Shown here piece by piece: positions 1 to 11,063 of a stretch of 64,000 nt of DNA (within the stretch, counting starts at the first letter, position 1; every line of letters begins with the position of its first letter). Source of the DNA: Odobenus rosmarus divergens (lineage: Eukaryota > Chordata > Mammalia > Carnivora > Odobenidae); contig NW_004450276.1 in assembly GCF_000321225.1 (NCBI RefSeq), positions 6,236,227 to 6,300,226 on the forward strand. The letters are read 5' to 3'. The position numbers and the translations under genes are program-made. The notes beneath the pieces are model-generated. The model was not told where the DNA came from. It searched no databases and saw nothing but the letters and a program-made list of their open reading frames with translations.

Positions 1-36
1 AAATGTCAGCGATGTTATCTGAGATTGTTTAAGATG

Positions 37-104
37 GGACTATTATTTAAGATTATTTAAGGGGGTGGAGGGACTATTATTTAAGATTATTTAAGGGGGT
101 GGAG
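37..104. repeat. Exact tandem duplication, 34-bp unit x2
   Basis: Bases 37-70 and 71-104 are identical 34-bp units beginning ggactattatttaag and ending gggggtggag. No divergence between the copies is seen, so the duplication is recent or it is an assembly artefact. It lies in non-coding DNA. Confidence 0.93.
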
Positions 105-654
105 GGAAGTGTGGACAGTGGGGAAAGTTTGCTCTGCGGCCCCACTCTTTTGAATATGATCAATGCTGACAGTGCTTTTGACAGCAGGTTTGATTTGGGG
201 GTGAGATGCGGGGCAGGGGGTGGGAAAAGAAAGCATTTGGGAGAATTGTTCTTAGTAACAAAGTGGATGATGAAGCAGGTTAATACTATTTGGGGTAAAA
301 AATCTGCTGATAATAAAGCCATGAGGCTGAATCTTTGCTTATGATTACATTTCATGAAACACACATTTATAGACACTTTAGAATTTGCTAATTAGATGGC
401 CACTCATGTTTTTAAGTGACTTGGCAGCAAGAGAATCACCCAGATGCTCTGAAGGAATATTATCTGCCAGCTTGGCAAATGGCTCCTGGGAAGCTTCCGG
501 TCTGGGGTGAGACTCTGCAGGCGGAGTGGGGCCGCAGAGCAAGAGTTCCCTGTAGAATAGGAACTTAGTCATCCTACAAAGAGCAAGTGGCTCTTTTTCA
601 GGCTGTGAAGAAAAAATATTCTTCATGAATCTGCCACTGTCTTTACTCTGACCT
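105..654. other. Unassigned intergenic DNA
   Basis: No exon-like frame, RNA gene or recognised repeat was seen here. Short open frames occur on both strands but show no domain, and they overlap each other in the way chance frames do. Confidence 0.5.
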
Positions 655-890
655 GATGGTGATAATAATGGCAATTTACATTGTTAAGTGTGTATGAGGT
701 GCCAGGCCCTTTAAATGAATTCTCTCACTGAGTTCTCACAGCACTACTATCATTACATATATTAAAAAATGAAGAAATGAGTCTTAGGCCAGCTTGTCCA
801 AATTGACTTGCCCAAATTTACACACTTAAATACCAGTAGAGTGGAGATTGAAGCCCAGGCAAGGTGACACCAGAGCTTAGGCTCTTTCCT
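655..890 (+). repeat. MIR-type ancient SINE relic
   Basis: The order of blocks resembles MIR: a 'tgaggtgccaggccctttaaatgaattc' like region (read in parts), an 'attctctcactgagttctcaca' like region, then 'cttgcccaaatttacacac' and 'gattgaagcccaggcaa'. These correspond to the MIR core and the part that matches 'ttgcccaaggtcacacag ... gattcgaacccaggc' in the family. It is strongly diverged, as expected of a mammal-wide element. Confidence 0.65.
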
Positions 891-1084
891 GACTTCTGGA
901 AAGTGAAATCTCACATTAAGGAATATAAGATGCTATATCTGAGTTTTGGTGAATTCCTACTCTATATATTCTATGACACTACTAGTTATGGAGTAGAATA
1001 TAGTTTAAAATTGGTCCTTCTGGGCCTCCTTCCAATGGGCTTTATTGAAGTGTCAGAAGTTACATTCTGTGTTACCTTTCTATT

Positions 1085-1640
1085 GCTACATTAACAGATT
1101 ATCCCAAAACTGGGCAGCCTAAAACAACAAACATTTATTATCTCACAGTTTCTGAGAGTCAGAAATCTTCAGGCTGCTTAGCTGGGTGGCTCTGGTTTGG
1201 AGTCTCTCATGAGACTGTGGTCAAGCTGTTGGCCAGGACCACAACCATTTCAAGGTCCACCTGGGGCTAAAGGCCCCACTTCCAAGCTTGCTTGTGTGGG
1301 TGTTAGCAGGCTTCCGTTCCTCGTGAGATGTTGGACTGAGGGCCCCAGTCTTTCCCTGGCTGTTGACCAAAGGCCTCCATCAGTTCACTCCATGGGCCTC
1401 TCCGTGGCACAGCTCACAACATGGAAGCTGGCTTTCCTCAGAGCGAGGAATTTAAGAGAGAGCAAGAAACAGTTAACCTAAAAGGAAAGCAACAGGCTCT
1501 CATAACCTAATCTTGGAAGTGACACGCCGTCATTTTGCTGTACTCTAGTCATTAGAAATGAGTCACAAAGCTCTGCCAAACTCAAGGGGCTACCCAGGGG
1601 CATGTTAACCAGAAGATTACTCACTGGGTGCCATTCTGGA
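1085..1640 (+). repeat. Ancient interspersed repeat, family not assigned
   Basis: The stretch starting 'cccaaaactgggcagcctaaaacaac' (read in parts) and continuing with 'tttattatctcacagtttctg', 'agctcacaacatggaagctgg' and 'gaagtgacacgccgtca' has the phrase order of a common mammalian repeat with many genomic copies (LTR or DNA type). I recognise the pattern but cannot assign the subfamily. An open frame of 94 codons crosses it and is not a gene. Confidence 0.55.
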
Positions 1641-3109
1641 GGCGTCCTCTACACATGCTCTAATATACTACAAAGATATGGGTATCCTGGTTTCACTCCT
1701 GAGTTCTGGGTTTTCATGTGTTAGTGTTGGCTTTCTCTCTTTATTCAAATGAAAAGAAATTAGATTATCAGACTCAAATGACAATCAGCTCACAAAAAAA
1801 AAAAAACTTTCATTAGCAGACAAGGTTGGAAAGATGAAGTGAAATTTAAAGTATCTTTAACTAACAATTACATTAAATTGCTAATAAATTTAAATTTCTT
1901 AGCAAATACACATTCTTGCCTAAATACAGTCAAACACAGGTCCAAGCTGTAATTGGTTCCAAATTTAAAAAGCCCCCAAAATAAGCAAAGAGCACTTAAA
2001 AATACTGGAGAGTATCAGTCCTGAAAACAACTGTGTGTCTTCAGTATTTCCCTTTATGGTAATATCAGAAATCACTGTAATAACATGCCAGAGACTCCTT
2101 AAGGATAAACTGAGAAACACATACTTAAGATCAATTTGAGAAAAGGTGTGGCATTGCCTTATACAACACGATTAATCATTTTTAAAGTCTTGTAAATCAG
2201 TTGCTTTAAGAGAAATATACACTTTAGACCTACCAGTTAAAATGAAATGGTGATACTTCCAAATTTTAAATCAATTTGGAATATTACATATTTTCATGCT
2301 TGGAAACTTAGTCTGCCTCTATATTGTTTTAAATTAATACCTAACAATGCATTATCAGAATAAGTAATCATTTGTTATGCAAATTTGTTAATGACCATGA
2401 CCAAGACCCTTAAAATTCTGATCTGAAATGGCATGAATCTTGTTAATAAATGTGGCTGTGTGGTCTTACAAAGGACGGTAAGATGGTTGCCCTTGACTTA
2501 TCATAAGGTGAAAATTATACATGCTTTTGAATTTTTTCCAATTAATCAGGTCTCTGATTAATCCAGTCTCTACAAATGCTGACAGATAAGTATGACCCAT
2601 GAACGCTACAGTCAAAATTTGTCATATGTTAGCATAATTTTTTTTTTCCAACAGTGAATTTCTTAACTGCATTGTAAATGTTACATACCATTTGCAACTC
2701 CAGAACAGCTACTTAAAACACAGGAAGCCGTGTTGATAGCTTTCCCAGCTTGATCAATGACCTCCAGAGGCCAAACTTGAACTAAGACTTTTCTAGGCTG
2801 ATAGTAGAAATCTGCCACTCTTCTAATAATTTTCTTTTATAGTGATAATATGACTTTAGACTTAGTCTACTCTATCAGGAAAAGAAAATATTCCCTTCTT
2901 TTTGTCACTTAATCAGATATGTTGTATAAAAGCTATGGAAGTTTCACAATCATATTTTGAAAAACAGAAAGAATTATGTGTTGAACACTTTGTGTCTAGT
3001 AGCCAGTAAAATCTGTTTAATTTATATCTTGTGAATTCTGAGTTTGTTGTTACTCTTACTGTGATTAAAAATATATTTTCACCTTTGTATGCTCTATTAA
3101 AAGTGTTTA
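1641..3109. other. Unassigned AT-rich intergenic DNA
   Basis: Nothing specific was recognised. The stretch is AT-rich, has short homopolymers (an A run near 1794-1806 and a T run near 2640) and no extended reading frame. Confidence 0.5.
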
Positions 3110-3317
3110 GGGGCCCCTGGGTGGTGCAGTCGGTTAAGCACCCAACTCTTGGTTTCTGCTCAGCTCATGATCTCACTGTCCTGGGATGGAAACCTGCGTC
3201 AGTCTCCACAGTCAGTGTGGAGCCTGTTTCCGGTTCTTTCTTTCTCCTCCCCTCCCCCTCCCTGCTCACGTGCTCTCTCCTCTCTCTCTCTCAAATAAAT
3301 GAATAAAAATTCTTTAA
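3110..3317 (+). mobile_element. Can-SINE (carnivore tRNA-derived SINE)
   Basis: The head 'ggggcccctgggtggtgcag' is the diverged tRNA-related part with a pol III A-box-like block. The body is CT-rich and ends in (CT)n followed by 'caaataaatgaataaa', the usual Can-SINE polyadenylation-like tail. A short flanking repeat (aaaagtgt) is visible on both sides. Confidence 0.9.
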
Positions 3318-3422
3318 AAAAGTGTATATAAATATATCTGAAATGTAAATTAGATCCCACAAGAGAATATTTTCATACTGAAGATAGTAAACTTTCTAGA
3401 CCTTTAGAAGTATTTTAGTGAG

Positions 3423-3984
3423 AAACAAGACAGAGGATCATAGGGGAAGGGAGGAAAAACTGAAACAAGATGAAACCAGAGAGGGAGACAAACCATAAGA
3501 CACTCTTAATCTCAGGAAACAAACTGAGGGTTGCTGGAGTGGTGGGGGGGTGGGAGGGATGGGGTGGCTGGGTGATAGACATTGGGGAGGGTATGTGCTA
3601 TGGTGAGCACTGTGAATTGTGCAAGACTGTTGAATCACAGATCTGTACCTCTGAAACATTACATTATTTTAACATAAAATAATACATTTTATGTTAAAAA
3701 AAAGAAGAAGAAGAAGAAGATAGCAGGAAGGGAAGAATGAATGGGGGAAAATCCAAGGGGAAGACAAACCATGAGAGACTATGGACTCTGAGAAACAAAC
3801 TGAGGGTTCCAGAGGGGAGGGGGGTGGGGGGATGGGTTAGCCCAGTGATAGGTATTAAGGAGGGCACGTATTGAATGGAGCACTGGGTGCTATACGCAAA
3901 CAATGAATCATGGAACACTACATCAAAAACTAATGATATAATGTATGGTGACTAACATAACATAATAAAATAAAATTTAATAAA
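3423..3984 (+). mobile_element. Composite L1 3'-end insertion with two tail modules
   Basis: The insertion is bounded by a 17-bp target-site duplication, agaagtattttagtgag, at 3406-3422 and 3985-4001. Inside are two homologous carnivore L1 3'-UTR modules in the same orientation. Module 1 (about 3423-3699) has 'gagggagacaaaccataaga' and 'aaactgagggttgctgg'. Module 2 (about 3717-3984) has 'gatagcaggaagggaagaat', 'aaactgagggttccagag' and ends in 'taacataacataataaaata'. A (GAA)n run at about 3702-3719 separates them. One duplication enclosing both modules means they were inserted in a single event. No ORF2 sequence is present, so it is a 5'-truncated copy. Confidence 0.85.
3667..3699. repeat. Perfect inverted repeat, 14-bp arms and 5-nt loop
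   Basis: TTTTAACATAAAAT (3667-3680) and its exact reverse complement (3686-3699) are separated by aatac. It lies at the end of the first L1 tail module, where the RNA could fold into an AT-rich hairpin. Confidence 0.9.
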
Positions 3985-4124
3985 AGAAGTATTTTAGTGA
4001 GGAATACTTATTAATCAGCATCATTGCATCATTATAGCAGTGTCTGAAGGATTGCTTTCCAACAGTCAATACTTTCTAGCATAGCACTGACAGAAACTTA
4101 TCTCAGTGAAGTTGCATTTCTCTA

Positions 4125-4345
4125 CACTGTAATTTTTAATTTTTGTATTTAAGTACAGTTGACACATGATGTTACATTAGTTTCAGGTGTACAACACAGT
4201 GGTTCAACAAGTTTATGCTATGTTCACCAGAGGTGTAGCTACCATCTGTCCCCATACTATTTCTACATTGTAATTTATATTCATATACCCTTTTTCACAG
4301 TTTCACTCATTTGGTTTTATTTTTCCAAAAATTGGAGGATATAAA
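4125..4345 (-). mobile_element. L1 3'-end fragment, reverse orientation
   Basis: The run 'ttacattagtttcaggtgta' followed by 'caacacagtggttcaacaag' is the typical antisense reading of a mammalian L1 3' region. The fragment is short and truncated and has no reading frame of interest. Confidence 0.7.
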
Positions 4346-7004
4346 AACATTTGAGGGTACATTATTATCCAATATAATATGCTGACAATAAAATCAAGGC
4401 TTCATTTCAGACAAAAGTGGATTGCTAGGCTCTTCTAAAGAGTATAAAACTAAAAGTTTCTCAAATTGTCTCCAATTTCTAACTCCAAGCTAATTTTGTA
4501 TGTTAACTGAATTTTCAAGAGAGAATTGTCAATGTATATTTTTTATTTTCATTGTGGAGCTAGCGTACCCCTGGCACTCACTTGAAAATGGAGTAATATA
4601 AGTAAATAAACATTCAGTTTATTTCAAAGTGATGTGAAAAATAAAATTACATGTATAGCTGGAAATATTATACAAATACATTTTCCAGAAAAGAATAAAA
4701 AATTAGTGTGTATTCAACTCAAAGTTATAGAATATATTTCTCCAATCAGTCCATCAATCAATAAGTACTTATTGAATAGCTATCATTGGACTGAGCCCCG
4801 GGCTAGGTTTTTCGGTGATTATATAACTAACTATAATTAAATATAAATATATGTATTCCCACATTTAAAGAGCTTATGGTTTAACTGAGGATATAAGATT
4901 TAAACAGTAGAGATCATTTTAGGTGGAATTATATTAAAAAAGAACAACGGTACATTCTAAACACAAAAGAAGTTGAGAAAAGAAAGTAATCAATAGGTGC
5001 TGGTAGACTGAAGTAAAATTAAAAGGAGGCAGTGAGCATTAAGCAAGGCCATAAACACATGAACAGAATTTCAGCAAGAGACTTAGAGCAATGAGTTGTC
5101 TCAGATGGAGGAAGAGAATAAACAGAATAACACAGGTGGGAGCTCACCAGGTTTGTTTTATGGACGGTAAGGAGTTGAACCTGATAAGAGTGAAGATTCA
5201 CTTTGGATGTGGTGGCAATTCATTTGGATAACCAGTGAAGGTTGTCCGAACAAAGGAAGGAATCAACTGAAAAATAAGTCAGTGGAATTCAGGGTTGATG
5301 CAGAAAGGAACAGGGGCCTACCACGGGTTCCCGAACAGAAGAGTCGTGATGAGAGTATGTGTTCAGGAAACTTCTTTCAACCAATGACTTAAATCTTTCA
5401 ACCAATGACTTAAATAATGATTTTGAGCCTTCGCTTGGCAAAGATTATGTTAAAAATGACAAAGAGAGCAGAACCTTGTTAAGTTCCATTTGCTCAAGTT
5501 CAGTTATATTGTCTTTATTCCACCAGAAATAAAGTTTAGGGGGGAAAAAAAAACACAAGGAGAGTGAGGACCAAAGCCCGTGGGGAGAGAGTAAGAAAGG
5601 AGCTACTTCCACAATTTAATACAAAAAACATATTGATGGAATGCCTCCTACTTGCAAAATACTTGATTTCACAAACACAAAATCCAATTCATGTGTCCAA
5701 AGAGTTGACAAGATAGTGGATGTGTTAGGGAATGTACATCTGACATTTTTATAAACATCACAACAGTGGTGCAGATGAAATCCCATGAGAATTCACAGAA
5801 GGGCAAAGTCATCTTTCAGGTATGTGAATCAGAGTGGGTTTCATGAAAGAGGCCCCATTTTTTGTGAATCTCAAAATGAGTATGTTGTCAGAAGAAAAGG
5901 GAAGGGAGCCTCAGAAAAGTAATGTTTACTCTGAGTGGTCTTGTGTTTGCTAAAAATCACCAATTACTATGGGGAAAGTGGTGGGGGTGGAGAATGGATT
6001 TGGGAGCCTCTAACAGTGTCTGGCTTACCTGGGTTGTTAGACATGGCAGCAGGAAGAGGGCATCTGGCTAGTATACCGAATACATATGTGTCCTGCTGCC
6101 CAAACTGGTTTGGAACCCTTCCTTAGCAAGGAATGTTTTGGCCAAGGAAATAAAGGAGTTGCTCAAGCCAGGTAGTATGATGAATGACTTATGAGGTTAG
6201 CAAGATGGGGAGACTGGAGAAGAGCAATGTATCTAGCAGAGCGGGAAACCTAAAGAAGTGAGCAGTGTACTCGGTGAGTTCACATCAACCTTTTCCATTC
6301 TTGGCTTTGCCCTTTTGTTCACCAATCCTCTTTCATAATTCAGCCCTGAATGCTAAAACTCTCCATTTCCCCATTCCTCGCTGTCTTTCTCTCCTGCTCC
6401 CTAGAAATTAAAATTCAGACTTTAGGGTTGGTCATACTTTTGCTCCACACTTTCTATTATTCAGCTACAGTGTTGACAAACTTAATCTCCTTTATGTGAC
6501 AAGTAATGAACTCCCCTAGCTGGAAAACTTCAACGCAAAGAGAACAGACAACTCTTGTGATATAATTCAGACATTTCCCTCAATTCACATTATTCCTGCT
6601 CTCAAGACCTTCCGTGTCCCCAGATATCAGTTGGTTCCTCACTAAAACTGACCATTGAGCAATCTCACCTTATGCATACTTACTTAACAAGACATAAAAT
6701 TTAATTAATTGGGCTGGAAATTTAGTTTGCCCACTCTCAAGCAACGATTGTTTATTGTTAAAAAAAATAGAGCACTTGACCTGCTAGAGTGGGATACAAA
6801 GAGTTCCCTAAAGGACAATTAGTTTTGCAACTGATTTTCTAAATATTTAGTAGCACTCAAACACAGCACGAAACAGGCTGTTTGTTTGTAAAAAAAAAAA
6901 AAACAATGCCACTTTAGACACTGCTGTCAAGTTTTTGATAAACAAGTACAATATGCTCTTGGGAAGCTGGTGAATCTAATTCAAAACAAAATAAGATCTT
7001 GTGC
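4346..7004. other. Unassigned intergenic DNA with possible ancient LINE relics
   Basis: No gene was recognised. The segment near 4740-4890 ('caataagtacttattgaata', then 'ccgggctaggt') reads like a strongly decayed L3/CR1-type or L2-type 3' end, and the text to about 5270 may continue it. This is low confidence. The rest shows only chance reading frames of 60-70 codons. Confidence 0.4.
5374..5415. repeat. Exact tandem duplication, 21-bp unit x2
   Basis: The unit ctttcaaccaatgacttaaat (5374-5394) is repeated exactly at 5395-5415. It contains two CCAAT boxes in total, one per copy, but no gene lies nearby. Confidence 0.92.
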
Positions 7005-7386
7005 CTCCTCCAAATGATGCCAGTGATTTTCCACTATTCTTCGTCCTGTTGCTCTTTGGGGTCTTCTTTGTTGCTTCCTTCTGGTCCCCTGTGACTTGAA
7101 TGTTGGTATACCCCAGGGCTCAGTTCTCACATCTGTCCTTTCCTGGGCTGATATCGAGCAATCTCTCAGCTTTAAGAACCACCTCCGTGCTGACAACTCC
7201 CAATTTTCTATTTCCGGCTCAGACTTCTCCCCTAAACTCCAGTCTTATATATCCCCCTGCCTACAGAGCTTCACATGCATGTCCAAAAGCCATGTCAAAC
7301 TTAATCCTACTCTGGTTTCTCTTCAGATCGTATAAATCTTTCACCTTTTACTAAAGATTTCCATGGAGAGGAACAATTCTGAGTCT
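7005..7386 (+). mobile_element. L2-like non-LTR retrotransposon relic, 5' part
   Basis: Phrases such as 'ccccagggctcagttctcac', 'ctgacaactcccaattttct' and 'cccctaaactccagtcttat' match the order found in the reverse-transcriptase C-terminal/3' region of an ancient L2-like LINE. The element continues after the young L1 tail that interrupts it. Open frames here belong to this relic. Confidence 0.65.
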
Positions 7387-7640
7387 GATAGCAGGAAGGG
7401 AAGAATGAAGGGGGGGAATCGGAGGGGGAGACGAACCAGGAAAGACTATGGACTCTGAGAAAAAAACTGAGGGTTCTAGAGGGGAGGGGGGTGGGGGGAT
7501 GGGTTAGCCTGGTGATAGGTATTAAGGAGGGTATGTATTGAATGGAGCACTGGGTGTTATATGCAATGAATCATGGAACACTACATCAAAAACTAATGAT
7601 GTAATGTATGGTGATTAACATAACATAATAATAATAAAAA
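7387..7640 (+). mobile_element. Young-type carnivore L1 3' tail
   Basis: It starts 'gatagcaggaagggaagaat' and ends 'taacataacataataataat' plus poly-A, the same module as the second half of the composite insertion at 3.4-4.0 kb. It splits the surrounding L2-like relic cleanly, which dates it as later. A clear target-site duplication was not found. Confidence 0.85.
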
Positions 7641-8455
7641 AATCCTAAAACGGAATTTCTGATTTTCCCCTTAAAGACAGACTTAATCCCACAGTCTTCC
7701 CCCTCTGGATAAATACTAACTCCATCCTTCCAAATTGCTGAGGTCAAAAACCTTGGTGTCATTCTTGACTTCTCTTTTTTTCCTTCCACCGCCCACATCT
7801 AATCTGGGAGGAGAGCCTAGGGGTTCTACCTTAATAATCTCTCCACACTTTGACCACTCTTACTACCTCTGTCGCAGTGCAGGCTGCCATTATCTCTCAC
7901 CTAAATTCTTGCAATAGTCTCCTAACTGGTTTCCCCGCTTCAACCTTCTTCTCTAACCCCCATACCTAAAGTCTACTTTGGATATAGCAGCGGAGATGAT
8001 CCTTTTAAAGTCTCCTCCTCTGCTTACAACCCTCCAAAGTATTCCCATCTCAGGGAGAGTCAAGGTCAAAGTCTTCACAACTACCTCAGGCACTCTCTCT
8101 CCTCAAGATCTTCGCAATGGTTGGTCCACTACCAGTATGGTCTTTCTCCACATAGCTTCATAGATATTTTCAGGTCTGTATTCAAAGTCATCTTGTCAGT
8201 GAGTTTTTAGCTGACCTGCCCATTTAAAAGTGCCGCTTCCACCTTCCCCCCAGCCCTCTGCCTCTTGTCTCTACTTTTCTCCATAGCACTTATTACCTTC
8301 TGATGTATATTTTACTTATTAGTTGATTGCCTATCTCCCCTCACTCGAATGCCAGCTCCGTGATGGCAGGAAATTTTGTTATTCATCTACAGCCATGCCT
8401 AGCACATAATAAGTGATCAATAGATATAAGTTGATCAAATAAATAAGTAAATAGA
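7641..8455 (+). mobile_element. L2-like retrotransposon relic, 3' part
   Basis: This continues the element of 7005-7386: 'cccacagtcttccccctctg', 'aaaaccttggtgtcattctt', 'gcaatagtctcctaactggt', 'ccatagcacttattaccttc', and an end with 'gcctagcacataataagtga'. The order and orientation agree with one LINE copy interrupted by the L1 tail. Confidence 0.65.
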
Positions 8456-8606
8456 GAGTATTTATGACTAAGGCAAAAGCATAATTAACAAGTGTGCTTT
8501 CATGAAGAATAGACCCCTTAAAAGAAGCCACCGTAACTTTTTCTCTTTGCGATCACGATTATCTAACAGTGTCCATCATATTGTAGGCATTCATTAAATA
8601 CTTGTT

Positions 8607-8793
8607 GGGGGCGCTTGGGTGGCTCCGTAGTTAAGCGTCTGCCTTCGGCTCAGGTCGTGGTCCCGGGGTCCTGGGATGGAGCCCCTGCTGAGCAGGGAGA
8701 CTGCTTCTCCCTCTCCCACTCCCCCTGCTTGTGTTCCCTCTCTTGCTGTGTCTCTCTCTGTCAAATAAATACATAAAATCTTTTTTAAAAAAT
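8607..8793 (+). mobile_element. Can-SINE
   Basis: Head 'gggggcgcttgggtggctcc', then 'gtctgccttcggctcagg', a CT-rich body with 'ctccccctgcttgtgttc', and tail 'tcaaataaatacataaaatc'. This is the full-length form seen in arctoid carnivores. Confidence 0.93.
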
Positions 8794-8948
8794 CAAATAA
8801 CAAAGTAAAGAATTTTCTAGAAATGGATGATGGTGATTTTTCTAGGGATCAGTATGCCTCCTATTTTTACCATGCTTTGTGATTTTCAAAGAGCTTTTAC
8901 ATAGCCTACTTGTTTATAACCATGACCACATTAAAAAGAAACCAGGGC

Positions 8949-9203
8949 AGGAAAAAAAAAGGAGAGAGGGAAACAAACCATAAGAGATGCTTACGAATAG
9001 AGAACAAACTGAGGGTTGATGGAGGGAGGTGGGTGTGGGATGGGTATTAAGGAGGGCACTTGTTATGATTAGCACTGGGTGTTGTATGTAAGTGATGAAT
9101 CACTGAATTCTACTCCAGAAACAAATATTGCACTGTATGTGAACTACTAAAATTTAAATTGAAAAAATAATAAAAAAAAAGAAAAAATTAAAATAAAAAA
9201 AGC
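8949..9203 (+). mobile_element. Carnivore L1 3' tail, older module
   Basis: The phrases 'gggaaacaaaccataagaga', 'caaactgagggttgatgg' and 'agcactgggtgttgtatgta' are followed by an A-rich end. The flanking repeat 'gaaaccaggg' occurs on both sides (about 8939-8948 and 9205-9214), consistent with a target-site duplication. The copy is 5'-truncated. Confidence 0.82.
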
Positions 9204-9209
9204 GAAACC

Positions 9210-9350
9210 AGGGTAAACATCATTATTTTCATTTTACAGATAAAGAAAGTGAAATTCAAAGAGAAAAAGTGAATTGTTTGAGGTTTCATAGCTGGCAACT
9301 GGCGTATCCAGGACTAGAAAACTGATTCTTCTGAGATTGAGTTCAGGGTT
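9210..9350 (+). repeat. MIR-type relic
   Basis: 'cattattttcattttacaga' followed by 'taaagaaagtgaaattcaaa' corresponds to the MIR core block 'cccattttacagatgaggaaactgaggc', with heavy decay. Its upstream part may lie at about 8860-8938, before the inserted L1 tail. Confidence 0.55.
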
Positions 9351-9540
9351 TTTTTTAACCATAATCCTCTATTGATAAACCACTGAATTTAATGAGTGGA
9401 TTTTATATCCCTTTTATATTTAGCACATGTGAGGTATATAATAGATGCTTAATACATGTTTACTAATCAATTAAGGTAAAAGTATATATATTTATTTTTT
9501 CACTCTCACTACAGACTTGTCATAGAAAAGATAATTCACA

Positions 9541-9761
9541 GGGGTGCCTGGGTGGCACAGTTGGTTAAGCATCCGGCTCTTGGCTTCAGCTCCGGTCCTG
9601 ATCTCAGGGTCATGGGATTGAGCCCCACATGGGGCTCTGCACTCAGCATGGAGTCTGTCTGAGGTTCTCGATCCCTCTCACTCTCCCTCTGCACTTCCTG
9701 CTCATGCTCTTCCCGCTCATGCTCTTTCTCTCTAAAATAATTAAAGAAATCTTAAAAAAAA
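9541..9761 (+). mobile_element. Can-SINE with 15-bp target-site duplication
   Basis: The head is 'ggggtgcctgggtggcacag' and the tail is (T)CTAAAATAATTAAAG plus poly-A. The duplication aaaagataattcaca flanks it at 9526-9540 and 9762-9776, showing an L1-mediated insertion. Confidence 0.94.
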
Positions 9762-9776
9762 AAAAGATAATTCACA

Positions 9777-10179
9777 TCCTCTGGCAGAAAATAAACAAGC
9801 CCTCAAATCTTGCTAACTTTCATACAAATTGAGTACTTTTCCAAGGCACAAAAGCAATTGTAATGGGCCCATGATTTCTATCAGTATTCATATTTACTAT
9901 TCATGTCTCAGGAGTTCTGCAAGATTAATGCCTGAGTTTCATGACTTAAGTCACTTTCTTTCAAACTAAAGAATAAATCATCAGATCCTATAAGATCTTG
10001 TGTTCCTTTCTGCATATATGATTCTAGCTCCCTTTTCCTTGTATTTGAAGAGTCAGAGAGATTTAACTTTAAATTGTCTTATACCTTATGCTTTAACATT
10101 TCATTGCATACTCCTAACATTTTCTAGGAATAATTAAATATAGGAAATAGTACGATATTTACATTTAAGACTTATGTTT
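9777..10179. other. Unassigned intergenic DNA
   Basis: No gene or repeat family was recognised between two Can-SINEs. Confidence 0.45.
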
Positions 10180-10196
10180 GAAAATAATCGTGTTTC

Positions 10197-10389
10197 GGGG
10201 GCCTGGGTGTCTCAGTTGGTTAAGCGACTGCCTTCGGCTCAGGTCATGATCCTGCAGTCCCGGGATCGAGTCCCGCATCGGGCTCCCCGCTCAGCGGGGA
10301 GTCTGCTTCTCCCTCTGGCCCTCCCCCCTCTCATGTGCTCTCTCTCATTCTCTCTCTCTCTCAAATAAATAAAATCTTAAAAAAAAAAA
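10197..10389 (+). mobile_element. Can-SINE with exact 17-bp target-site duplication
   Basis: Head 'gggggcctgggtgtctcag', CT-rich body, tail 'tcaaataaataaaatctt' plus poly-A. Flanks gaaaataatcgtgtttc at 10180-10196 and 10390-10406 are identical, so the insertion is fairly recent. Confidence 0.95.
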
Positions 10390-10461
10390 GAAAATAATCG
10401 TGTTTCTAAATGAGCTATGAACAGCACAGCAGATACTATATAATAGACTTTTATCTTTTCT

Positions 10462-10650
10462 TTTTTTAAGATTTTATTTATTTGATAGAGAAAGACACAC
10501 CGGGAGAAGGAACACAAGCAGGGCGAATGGGAGAGGGAGAAGCAGGCTTCCCACTGAGCAGGGAGCCCGATACGGGCTTGATCCCAGGACCCTGGGATCA
10601 TGACCCGAGCTGAAGGTAGACGCCTAACGACTGAGCCACCCAGGCGTCCC
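10462..10650 (-). mobile_element. Can-SINE, reverse orientation, 16-bp duplication
   Basis: Read in reverse it starts with 'gggacgcctgggtggctcag' and ends in poly-A. On the plus strand it runs from 'tttttttaagattttattta' to 'gagccacccaggcgtccc'. The duplication gacttttatcttttct lies at 10446-10461 and 10651-10666 with no mismatch. Confidence 0.95.
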
Positions 10651-10828
10651 GACTTTTATCTTTTCTATTTCAACCACACTAAGTAGTAGTTTCTCTAAAG
10701 CCTAGGAAAAACTCTTTTTTTCTTGCCTGATATGAAGGGGCATCACAAACAAAAACTTTCAGGGAAAAAAAGAAAGCAAAAAAACCTAGCTTTTTGACCC
10801 TTTGGGTAATTTAAAGAAACAAGTATAG

Positions 10829-11063
10829 GGGCACCCGGACGGTGCAGTCAGTCGGCAGCCCACTGGGTTTAGCTTAGGTCCTAATCTCAGGTTGTGATCT
10901 CAGCTTGTGGGATTGAGCCCCACATCCGGTGGGCACTCAACACAGGGTCTGCTGAAGACTCTCTTTCCCTCTCCCTCTGCACCGCCCCCCACCCCATGCT
11001 CGCACACGCTTGCGCACTCGCGCTCTCTCTCTCAAATAAATAAATAAATCTTAAAAAAATAAA
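10829..11063 (+). mobile_element. Can-SINE, diverged head
   Basis: The head 'ggggcacccggacggtgcag' is more diverged than its neighbours. The tail is (CT)n 'caaataaataaataaatc' plus poly-A. Imperfect flanks aaagaaacaagtata / aaagaaacaagtgtata mark the target-site duplication. Confidence 0.9.

Noticed and set aside
7096..7354. Two overlapping plus-strand frames of about 80 codons as a gene
   Set aside because: They lie in the L2-like retrotransposon relic.
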